Positions 45,372 through 52,724 of a DNA stretch of 64,000 nt are shown here, one piece after another. The position numbers and the translations under genes are program-made. The DNA lies in NCBI GenBank assembly GCA_046483075.1, contig JAWODV010000073.1:1-64000 (forward strand), in the 5' to 3' direction. Below the pieces are notes generated by a model. That model was not told the origin of the DNA and did not search any database. It saw only the letters and a list, made by a program, of their open reading frames with translations. This stretch comes from JASMTM01 sp046483075 (GTDB taxonomy: Bacteria; Thermotogota; Thermotogae; Petrotogales; Kosmotogaceae). Within the stretch, counting starts at the first letter, position 1. Each line of letters begins with the position of its first letter.

Positions 45372-45989
45372 ACAATTAACCTGAAAATACTCTCTATCTT
45401 CAAGTCTAATTGCTGTTAATTTGCCTCCATAAACGCAACCAGTATCTATACCAATTTTAGTTTTATCGAAATATGGTCCGTCTAAGAATGGCGTGTGACC
45501 AAAAACAATAATTTTACTGTTTAAAGGTTTATTACAATATATAAATTCTTCTCTGATCCAGATTAATTCCATTTTATCCTGTTCTTCAAGCGGTTTGCCA
45601 GGAACCAAACCTGCATGAACAATCAGATAATCTCCGGTCAGATAATAGAATTCTGTACTTCTGAAAAAGTCAAGATGATCTTTAGGAATTGAATTGATAT
45701 CTCCATAACTCTTCAACGTTGCGTCCATCCCGTTGAGATACCAGATCCTTCCTAACTTTTTGTCATCCAGATAGTCCAGTAACATCTGTTCATGATTACC
45801 TCTAAGGAATATACATTTGTATTTATTCGAAAGCTCAACAAGAAAATCTACTACTCCTTTTGAATCTGAACCTCTATCAATATAATCACCTACGAAGATC
45901 AATTCATCTTCCTTTTTTACAGGTAACTTTTTCATAAGCTTTTTAAGACTTTTCAAACAACCGTGAATATCCCCTATAACATATCTCAT
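45363..45989 (-). CDS. PPP-family protein/dinucleotide phosphatase
   Basis: Dimetal phosphoesterase, 208 residues. The three PPP signatures are present: GDIHG (6-10), GDYIDRG (34-40) and RGNHE (63-67), with later HAGL and GHTPF metal histidines. Small bacterial members act as serine/threonine phosphatases or as diadenosine tetraphosphatases (ApaH/PrpE-like), and the sequence does not decide. Its ATG lies one base after the preceding membrane protein gene, so the two are cotranscribed. Its 3' end overlaps the convergent amidohydrolase by 9 bp. Confidence 0.88.
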   Translation of the reverse strand: MRYVIGDIHGCLKSLKKLMKKLPVKKEDELIFVGDYIDRGSDSKGVVDFLVELSNKYKCIFLRGNHEQMLLDYLDDKKLGRIWYLNGMDATLKSYGDINSIPKDHLDFFRSTEFYYLTGDYLIVHAGLVPGKPLEEQDKMELIWIREEFIYCNKPLNSKIIVFGHTPFLDGPYFDKTKIGIDTGCVYGGKLTAIRLEDREYFQVNCSR

Positions 45990-45990
45990 A

Positions 45991-46605
45991 CTAAAAAATA
46001 TTCTCCATTATCAATTTCCAAACAAATGAAAATCCTACACCGAATACAGGACTGAGAACCCACTCAATTTTCCTTTCCTTTGAAAAGATTACTCTATAAA
46101 CAATTGCAACAAGCACAGAAATAATAACCCACTCAATCTTTCCTGCAAAGGCAAAGATATATATTACCAGCCTTTCGGTTATACCAATTGAATCACTTTT
46201 CATTGAATCAATAATACCTTTTCTAAAGAAGTAAGTAACACCTACCGTAACCAACAGAATACCTAATAGATACCATGCAAAGGGAGTCGTAATAAATGAA
46301 GCGTGTAATAAATCTGAGACAAGAAAAGACAGGAATGCATACAATATGATTGCCAGGAACTCTACTAAATCCTGAGACAACCGGGTTCGTAAAAATAAAA
46401 TCACAGGTAATAACACAATGGCAATCGTAAATACAAAGATTCCCTTTGGGGTAGTAAACAATGTATCAAAACTAAAGGCAAGAATTACAAGTGCACCCCA
46501 TAATATCTGATATAAATTCCTCTTTTCTTCCATTTCGCCAAGTTTATTATTATTTACAAAAGCGTGATTGGCAACAATATAAGCAACCAGTAAATGAACA
46601 GGCAT
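45991..46605 (-). CDS. Unrecognised integral membrane protein
   Basis: 204 residues with six or seven hydrophobic helices (about 35-55, 55-72, 80-95, 105-127, 145-170, 180-200). No recognisable motif. Charged loops are short. ATG at 46605 with AGGAGG seven bases upstream, encoded at the very end of the RND exporter gene. It sits between the exporter and the phosphatase in one unit (ctpA is separated by a terminator). A role linked to either partner is only a guess. Confidence 0.7.
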   Translation of the reverse strand: MPVHLLVAYIVANHAFVNNNKLGEMEEKRNLYQILWGALVILAFSFDTLFTTPKGIFVFTIAIVLLPVILFLRTRLSQDLVEFLAIILYAFLSFLVSDLLHASFITTPFAWYLLGILLVTVGVTYFFRKGIIDSMKSDSIGITERLVIYIFAFAGKIEWVIISVLVAIVYRVIFSKERKIEWVLSPVFGVGFSFVWKLIMENIF

Positions 46606-46617
46606 ATGTTTATCCTC

Positions 46618-49014
46618 CTATTTCAATTTCTTCCATGGTATCACAGGAACAGCAAAAGTAGCAACAATCAGAGAAATTAAAACCCCCGCTGAAAGGCTGA
46701 AGCCAAAGTATCTCAATAATCTTCCTTGAGCCAAACCAAAACTCATAAAAGCAAGCATGGTAGTTGCTGCTGACATAGTTACTGACTTCAGAGTGCGGGC
46801 TGACTCATAACGTTTGACCCGTGAAGCACCATGTATCATGTGTACCATTCCATCTACGCCAATTCCAAGAATTAATGGAGCAGAAATAATTGTAACAAAT
46901 GTTGTTTCAATACCCATTATCTCCATAGCTCCAAACATAGATAACAGCACTCCAGTTACAAGTATAAGCAACTTAATACTATCAAAAATACTCTTTCTTT
47001 CCAGATAGATAATTAAGAAAATAAAACCGATCGCAAGCAAGGAAACAGGTGTTGTGATTTTTCTGACAAGGTTCATCATATGGTAATAAACCTTGGGATA
47101 TCCTCCCGCCTCTTCTTGATACTCCTTAAGACTTTCAAATAGTATTTTAATACCATTTTCCTGAAATATCCTTAAGCTCGGTTCAGCTGAAAGAACAAAA
47201 TAATCATCCCCCTTTGGAGTAACATAATACAGCTGCTTGCGAATATCTTCCGGCAAATAGTCAACCATTAGATCCAGAATCTCAGATGTTTCATTAACAT
47301 CTTCCGCTTTTTGCATAAATTCCAGTAAAGGACTGTAATATTTATTTTTCTTCAACAAAGATTCAGTAACGGGAGAATCTTTAAATGATTCTACTGAATG
47401 CAAAACCTGTCTGAAATTTTCTAAGAATCTCGCTTCATCATCTCCCAGAAGATCAAGAATGGATGTTACGCTATCAACATTCTCATTCTCTTTGAGTTTA
47501 TTTGAAATGTTCCGTAATTCTTCAATATTTTCCGCAAAAAAAGGAACATTGTTCGTTAACTCGGACCCAAAAACTCTTTCTAAAAGTCTCAATGAATTCA
47601 TTGTTTCCGATTTTTTTGATATCAATCCTGGTGGAGTATATGAAAAGTTTCGAATGTTTTGTATTCCAAAATAAGATAGAAAGACTATAAGTACAACAAC
47701 GACAGACAGAAAAATCCCGGAATATTTTTTCACTATCCTGGAAAGAAAATAGAAATATTTATCTAGTGAATGTATTTTAGCTGATGCCCCTCCCTTACTA
47801 ATTGATGTAATAGATAGAGCAGGTAAGAAAAAAAACATCACAGCGAAAAATACAAGGATACCAAGTGCTGTCAGAACACCTAATTCTCTTATAGCTGGAG
47901 CTTTAACGAAGGAAAGAATCAGGAAAACAAAACCTGTTGTCAAAACACTCACAAGCAATGGTGTTGATGTCACTATGTAAGTTCGATAAAGAATTTCCAC
48001 AGGATCTTTTGTTCGTTTTGATTCATCTGCCATGCGTGTGATTATATGTATTCCATAATCAATACCAAGTCCCAGGGTTATAGCGTTAAGAAAGGTTGTT
48101 ACGATATTAAGTTCACCAAAAATAATGTATGATATTCCAAGGGTCAAAAACATAGAGACAGCAAGTGAACTAAACATAAAAAATGTGATCTTTATACTGG
48201 AATATGCTAAAAAGAATAATATTGCTATTCCAATTAGCGAAACTATTGTCGTAAGAGTGAAATCAAACTGGGCCTGAGCATGTGCTTCAAAAGTATTAAA
48301 ATGATCCCCTGTCATACTAAAATTTACTCTCTGATCATCTAATTTACTCTCTATCCATTTCTTCAAGCGAGGTGCTACACTCTTAACATATGAAATATTA
48401 GTGCTAGGCCCATCAAGCTTAAACCCCATAACAAGAATCATGGGGTCTTCTTCTGGAAAACTTTCGGGCATCCTTATGTAACTCTCAAATTGTTTACTCT
48501 CATTTTCACCCATTAAACTATCACTTATTTGTTGAAATGAATGAATAGACAAACCTATTTCTCTGATGGCAGAAAAATCATAATTAAGCAATCGATCAAA
48601 ATTTTGAGGAACAATTTCTTCTTCGACGCTTAAATTTTGTAGCTGATCAGGATTCAAAAGAAGAAGCCCCAAAGGGCCTTGATTGGATATTATATCAAAT
48701 CTTACCATACCTTCAATGTGCGAAAATTCATCTATACTGTTAAATATCTTTTCAGCTGTCGCTTTAAGTGCCTTGATACCATCTTGATTTTTTAGTTCTG
48801 TCTTTAATACTACGTAGGAAATATTCTCTGTATTATTGCTAACAGAAAAACTTTCATACTTCTGAACCACAGGATCATCTGGTGGTAAAATTCTCATAAA
48901 ATCAGAATTTACCATGAGTTTAGAAGATAGATACGCCCCAAGTATCGATAATGAAATGAAAAAAGCGATTATTGGAATTTTATAATTACTAACAAAGCTA
49001 CTGAGCTGTCTCAT
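46618..49014 (-). CDS. RND-superfamily exporter (COG1033/MMPL-like)
   Basis: Proton- or ion-driven membrane exporter, 798 residues. Two homologous halves each start with one TM helix (about 14-33 and 425-447), carry a soluble loop of about 170-220 residues, then five TM helices (about 230-400 and 650-798). The sterol-sensing-like segment LNAITLGLGIDYGIHIITRM in the first half is mirrored by SAPLILGIGVDGMVHMIHGA in the second. Acidic residues in these TM4-like helices fit RND energy coupling. No outer-membrane or adaptor partner genes are next to it. The substrate is unknown, and lipids or hopanoids are common in the family. Confidence 0.88.
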   Translation of the reverse strand: MRQLSSFVSNYKIPIIAFFISLSILGAYLSSKLMVNSDFMRILPPDDPVVQKYESFSVSNNTENISYVVLKTELKNQDGIKALKATAEKIFNSIDEFSHIEGMVRFDIISNQGPLGLLLLNPDQLQNLSVEEEIVPQNFDRLLNYDFSAIREIGLSIHSFQQISDSLMGENESKQFESYIRMPESFPEEDPMILVMGFKLDGPSTNISYVKSVAPRLKKWIESKLDDQRVNFSMTGDHFNTFEAHAQAQFDFTLTTIVSLIGIAILFFLAYSSIKITFFMFSSLAVSMFLTLGISYIIFGELNIVTTFLNAITLGLGIDYGIHIITRMADESKRTKDPVEILYRTYIVTSTPLLVSVLTTGFVFLILSFVKAPAIRELGVLTALGILVFFAVMFFFLPALSITSISKGGASAKIHSLDKYFYFLSRIVKKYSGIFLSVVVVLIVFLSYFGIQNIRNFSYTPPGLISKKSETMNSLRLLERVFGSELTNNVPFFAENIEELRNISNKLKENENVDSVTSILDLLGDDEARFLENFRQVLHSVESFKDSPVTESLLKKNKYYSPLLEFMQKAEDVNETSEILDLMVDYLPEDIRKQLYYVTPKGDDYFVLSAEPSLRIFQENGIKILFESLKEYQEEAGGYPKVYYHMMNLVRKITTPVSLLAIGFIFLIIYLERKSIFDSIKLLILVTGVLLSMFGAMEIMGIETTFVTIISAPLILGIGVDGMVHMIHGASRVKRYESARTLKSVTMSAATTMLAFMSFGLAQGRLLRYFGFSLSAGVLISLIVATFAVPVIPWKKLK

Positions 49015-49123
49015 AAACTCACCTGAAATAAAAAACTGTTTTGCTTATGACTTGCTTAATTAGTAGTTCTTTTAGAATTGTTAGTTTTTTCAACTATCTT
49101 CTGGAAAACAAATATATTTCATT

Positions 49124-49198
49124 AAAAAGCACCTGGAAAAATTTTAAAACCAGCTAATTTTAAAGGGCTGGAAATTTCAAAATATTACTTCCAGGTGC
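49124..49198 (-). terminator. Terminator-like nested hairpin after ctpA
   Basis: Outer arms GCACCTGGAA/TTCCAGGTGC (49129-49138 and 49189-49198) enclose an inner CCAGC/GCTGG hairpin (49150-49171). On the minus strand the outer stem is followed by five T (49128-49124). The 50-nt loop is unusual for a terminator. The remaining bases to 49014 hold nothing recognisable. Confidence 0.6.
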
Positions 49199-49220
49199 CA
49201 GTTGTAAAGTATATAATTTC

Positions 49221-50438
49221 TTATTTTATCTCTTCCAAAAGAACTTCTAGTCCTTTTTGCAGTTGAATATCTTTATCAAAATCAATATTTGCTTCAGTTG
49301 TTGTCATGCCCTCATTGGAATCTATTATTGTTTCAGTTGCATCAACAGTAATATCAGGTAAAATACCCTTTAAGTGTATATCAGAACCATTGGGAGTTAG
49401 ATAATGTGCTGTTGGCAACCAAATCTCACCACCATTAGATAGATCATAAACAGTCTGGACGGCAGCTTTCCCAAATGTTGTAGCCCCGATAATAGTTGCC
49501 AGTCCATGATCTTTGAGTGCACCCGTTAAGATCTCAGAACCTGAAGCGCTTCCTTCATTTATCAGAGCAATCATAGGTTTATTTTGAAGATATTCGGCAA
49601 TATTACTTCCCCAGGATCGATAGATTTCTTTACTCCCATCCCTCTCCTCTATTGTTATTACCGTTTTTCCGGCAGGTAAGAGAAGACTTGATATATTGAG
49701 TACACTATTCAACAATCCTCCAGGATTATCTCTCAAATCGATTATTAAACCATCATACTCAACAACTTCACCCAGTGCTTTTGCAAATTCATTATATGTG
49801 GGTTCACTAAATTGTGTAATTCTAATATAACCAATTTCGGTTTCTTCGTAATCAAATTTTGTGTATTTAACCGTCTTAATTTCAATTTTTTCTCTTACGA
49901 TTATTATGTTAATTGGTTCTTCCAAACCCTCTCGAATAACTTCTATTCTTACTTCCGTGCCCGGTTCGCCTCTTAGTAAGTCTACCGATTCATAATAGCC
50001 GGTTTCAGAAACCTCATGACCATCGATAGTGATAATAAGATCTCCTACTTTCAGACCGGCCTTTCTGGCTGGAGAACCTTCCATTGGTGACACTACTTCC
50101 AAACAATCATATTGGGAATTGTACGTAACTACTGCTCCAATACCTCCATATTTTGATTCTGTGTCGATCCGGTTTTCCTGGGTCATCCTTGGAGTAAAAT
50201 ACCAGGCGAAGGGATCTTCGAGCCCTTTCATCGTTCCCGTAAGTGTTTCATTTAGTATATTCTCGTAATCAACTTTTTCAATATCATAGTAATTATTTTC
50301 GATATAATTCAGTATTTCAAAAACCGGTTCGAATTTATCTCTTTTTTCCTGGTTGGTAAGATCTTTAAAGGCACTTAGAGTAAATACAACAATAAGTAAT
50401 GTTATTACTATTGAAATTTTTAAAAAATTTCTTTTCAT
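49221..50438 (-). CDS. ctpA: C-terminal processing peptidase (S41 family, CtpA-like)
   Basis: Periplasmic/extracytoplasmic serine protease, 405 residues. An N-terminal signal/anchor helix (about 5-22) is followed by a PDZ domain (about 95-175, SPARKAGLKVGDLIITIDG) and the S41 catalytic core. The Ser/Lys dyad fits S299 in GSASGSE and K324 in TFGKA, 25 residues apart as in E. coli Prc. RDNPGGLL is the family signature. ATG start with GGGAGG. It may clip misfolded or cell-wall-linked proteins. Confidence 0.93.
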   Translation of the reverse strand: MKRNFLKISIVITLLIVVFTLSAFKDLTNQEKRDKFEPVFEILNYIENNYYDIEKVDYENILNETLTGTMKGLEDPFAWYFTPRMTQENRIDTESKYGGIGAVVTYNSQYDCLEVVSPMEGSPARKAGLKVGDLIITIDGHEVSETGYYESVDLLRGEPGTEVRIEVIREGLEEPINIIIVREKIEIKTVKYTKFDYEETEIGYIRITQFSEPTYNEFAKALGEVVEYDGLIIDLRDNPGGLLNSVLNISSLLLPAGKTVITIEERDGSKEIYRSWGSNIAEYLQNKPMIALINEGSASGSEILTGALKDHGLATIIGATTFGKAAVQTVYDLSNGGEIWLPTAHYLTPNGSDIHLKGILPDITVDATETIIDSNEGMTTTEANIDFDKDIQLQKGLEVLLEEIK

Positions 50439-50485
50439 TGTTAATCCTCCCTGTGTTTCTCTAAAAATATATTCAAAGAAGAACT

Positions 50486-50513
50486 ATTCTTATTCAAAAT
50501 GTACTAATGTCAA
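50486..50513 (-). promoter_or_regulatory. Possible promoter of ctpA
   Basis: TTGACA on the minus strand (50513-50508) preceded by eight T, with a weak AAGAAT/AGAATA -10 region 16-17 nt downstream. The start codon is about 48 nt further on. Confidence 0.4.
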
Positions 50514-50596
50514 AAAAAAGAGGTAGTTAGATTATATTTGCTTAAATGTCTTCTTTGGTACCATTATACATTGTGGTATGAACAATAATTCAAAGC

Positions 50597-50866
50597 TTAT
50601 ATTCTTCTTAGATTAATAAGGTTCTCAATAAGTTCATTAAGATTGGAGGCATCGCCTTTTTCGTTTATTTCCAGAACGCATTTTTTGGCATAGGTTTTTG
50701 CAACCATTTCTGAAATTTTCGAAAGCGCTGATATTACTGCAGAAACCTGTGTGAGAATATCGGTACATGATCTATCCTCTTCTATCATTTTTTGAAGTCC
50801 CCTGAGCTGACCTTCAGCTCTTTTCAGCCTATTAATTACTTTTTTCTTGTTTTCTAGATTTTCCAC
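50597..50866 (-). CDS. CsoR/CstR-family (DUF156) transcription repressor
   Basis: All-helical repressor of 89 residues that releases DNA on metal or thiol modification. N-terminal helix KKKVINRLKRAEGQLRGLQKM, C34 in EEDRSCTD, C63 in YAKKC. The Cu(I) sensors use C-H-C. Here the middle position (59) is Tyr, leaving only the C34/C63 pair spaced 29 apart as in persulfide-sensing CstR. GTG start at 50866. It lies 18 nt after the nucleoside-kinase gene. No copper or sulfur gene is adjacent and no operator was identified. Confidence 0.88.
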   Translation of the reverse strand: MENLENKKKVINRLKRAEGQLRGLQKMIEEDRSCTDILTQVSAVISALSKISEMVAKTYAKKCVLEINEKGDASNLNELIENLINLRRI

Positions 50867-50884
50867 GATGTTTCACCTCGAATC

Positions 50885-52549
50885 TCAATATTCGAATGTA
50901 CTCCCTCCAATGAATTCTCTAAGTATTGATGTTTTAGGAATTTCTTCAAATACTGTTAGTGGCAAAAAGTAATCGATAAATCTTAACAGTCTTTTTGCTT
51001 CAGTATATTCCGGCTGTTTATTATCAATTTGAACAAGCAAAGGTTCCGCAAACATTTTCAAAACAGCCAGTTCGTATATTAAAGCAGAGTTAAACATTAC
51101 ATCCGCTTCTTCTTGAAAGGGAAAGATATTTTCTTCTTCTCCTTTCCTTACATTTGCCCACATTCTTATAGTGTTTTTCGCAGAATGTCCCCTGAATTTA
51201 TAATCCCTTACTATTCTTCTTAATAAACGTACATCCGTTGTTGGTATTCTATTCATGTCATCAAGGTTCATCTGTGTTAAAGCACTTACATATATTTTAT
51301 ACTTCTTCTCTTTAGGTATCGAACTTGTTAGCTTTTCGTTTAGTCCATGAATGCCTTCTACAATTATTAGCTGATCCTTTTTCAATCTGGTTGGTTTATC
51401 ACTATGTTCTCTTTTGCCCACCTTGAAATCATATTTCGGTAACACGACCTTTTTGCCCTTCATCAAATCAGTCATATTTTTATTAAATAGCTCTAAATCG
51501 AGAGCCGTTATCGATTCAAAATCATAGTTTCCATTTTCATCTAAAGGTGTTTGGTCTCTATTTACAAAATAATCGTCAAGAGAAATCTGTAGAGAAGTTA
51601 TACCCAGTACCTTTAAGTGCAGCATAAGTCGTTTTGAAAATGTGGTTTTTCCAGAACTGGAAGGGCCTGCAACAAGAACAAGATTCTTTTCTTTATGTTT
51701 TGCAAGTTCATCTGCTATTTGAGCACTTTTCTTTTCATGTAATACTTCTGCTATTCTTAACAGCTCTATAGCTTCGCTGCTCCCTTCCGCAATTATTTCA
51801 TTTAATTCCCCCACTGTTTTCACTCCTAGAATACTACCCCATTGCTCATGTTCCATAAAAATTGAAGCTAATTTAGGTAAATCTTCGAATTCAGGCACCT
51901 TATTCGGTGAATCATTTGTTGGAAGATTCAGAATAAAATAATCACCATATGGAATCAGGTCAAACCACTTTAGTGCCCCTGTACTCATGGGCATATAACC
52001 ATAAAAATAGTTCACAAAACCGTTGCAATAATATGTGTTAACAGTACTCTTTTTTCTGTATTTGAATAATAAAGATTTTTCTTTTTGATAGTCTTTTTCA
52101 AAAAAATTTATCGCTTCAAATTTATCCATAGAATCCTTGATAAACTTCAAATCCCTGCTAACAAAATCGCTCATAATTTTTTTAACATTTTCCAGAAGGC
52201 TTTCGTTCACAGTATAATCCTTTAATTCACATACCAATCCAGAACCAAGAGAATGATGAACATACAACTTTGCTTCCTTGTATATTTTTCTGAATGCCAT
52301 GAGCATTATGAAGAGAATCCCTCTGGTGTAGATTCTTAATCCATCAGTGGTTGTTAAATCCAAAAAGTCTATTTTGCCACCCTTTAACAGTGGTTTTCTT
52401 AGTTCAAGGAGTGTGTTATCAAGTTTTGCTCCCATTATTGGAGAATCAAAATACTTCTGGTATCTGGCAGCTATTTCATGAATCTTAGTACCGTAAGGGA
52501 CTTCTTCTTTTTTGTTAGTTCTTTCAAAAAATATCTCAACAGTTTTCAC
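50885..52549 (-). CDS. Nucleoside (uridine-type) kinase with a ThrRS-like N-terminal region
   Basis: 554 residues. Residues about 1-65 look like a TGS domain and about 65-230 resemble the threonyl-tRNA synthetase editing region, then a P-loop kinase of the phosphoribulokinase/uridine kinase family with GPSSSGKTT (295-303), LDDYFVNRDQTP and the late IVEGIHGLN. Such fused proteins are known in Thermotoga and Firmicutes and phosphorylate uridine or related nucleosides. The GTG at 52549 (MKTVEIFFERT) has GGAGG eight bases upstream. The frame to 52585 is longer without an SD. Confidence 0.86.
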   Translation of the reverse strand: MKTVEIFFERTNKKEEVPYGTKIHEIAARYQKYFDSPIMGAKLDNTLLELRKPLLKGGKIDFLDLTTTDGLRIYTRGILFIMLMAFRKIYKEAKLYVHHSLGSGLVCELKDYTVNESLLENVKKIMSDFVSRDLKFIKDSMDKFEAINFFEKDYQKEKSLLFKYRKKSTVNTYYCNGFVNYFYGYMPMSTGALKWFDLIPYGDYFILNLPTNDSPNKVPEFEDLPKLASIFMEHEQWGSILGVKTVGELNEIIAEGSSEAIELLRIAEVLHEKKSAQIADELAKHKEKNLVLVAGPSSSGKTTFSKRLMLHLKVLGITSLQISLDDYFVNRDQTPLDENGNYDFESITALDLELFNKNMTDLMKGKKVVLPKYDFKVGKREHSDKPTRLKKDQLIIVEGIHGLNEKLTSSIPKEKKYKIYVSALTQMNLDDMNRIPTTDVRLLRRIVRDYKFRGHSAKNTIRMWANVRKGEEENIFPFQEEADVMFNSALIYELAVLKMFAEPLLVQIDNKQPEYTEAKRLLRFIDYFLPLTVFEEIPKTSILREFIGGSTFEY

Positions 52550-52572
52550 ATAAGATACCTCCTGAAGACTGC

Positions 52573-52601
52573 TTGACACTAACAATCTATAATGCTAAAA
52601 T
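52573..52601 (+). promoter_or_regulatory. Promoter of tRNA-Gln
   Basis: TTGACA (52573-52578) and TAAAAT (52596-52601), 17-nt spacer, ten bases before the tRNA. A TATAAT within the spacer is at the wrong distance. Confidence 0.88.
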
Positions 52602-52611
52602 CATCACGTAT

Positions 52612-52687
52612 TGGGGCGTAGCCAAGCTGGTAAGGCATCAGAATTTGGATCTGACATCCGGAGGTTCGAGTCCTCCCGCCCCAGCCA
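52612..52687 (+). tRNA. tRNA-Gln (TTG)
   Basis: Acceptor TGGGGCG/CGCCCCA, D stem GCC/GGC, anticodon stem TCAGA/TCTGA with loop ATTTGGA (anticodon TTG), T stem GGAGG/CCTCC, discriminator G, encoded CCA. The T1-A72 pair is typical of tRNA-Gln. Confidence 0.94.
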
Positions 52688-52697
52688 AAAATGAAAT

Positions 52698-52724
52698 AAG
52701 GTGGCTCGATGGCCACCTTTTTTT
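52698..52724 (+). terminator. Terminator after tRNA-Gln, shared with the convergent PPIase gene
   Basis: AAGGTGGC-TCGATG-GCCACCTT hairpin followed by T7. It touches the stop codon of the convergent parvulin gene and has a T-rich flank on the minus strand too, so it may work in both directions. Confidence 0.88.
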
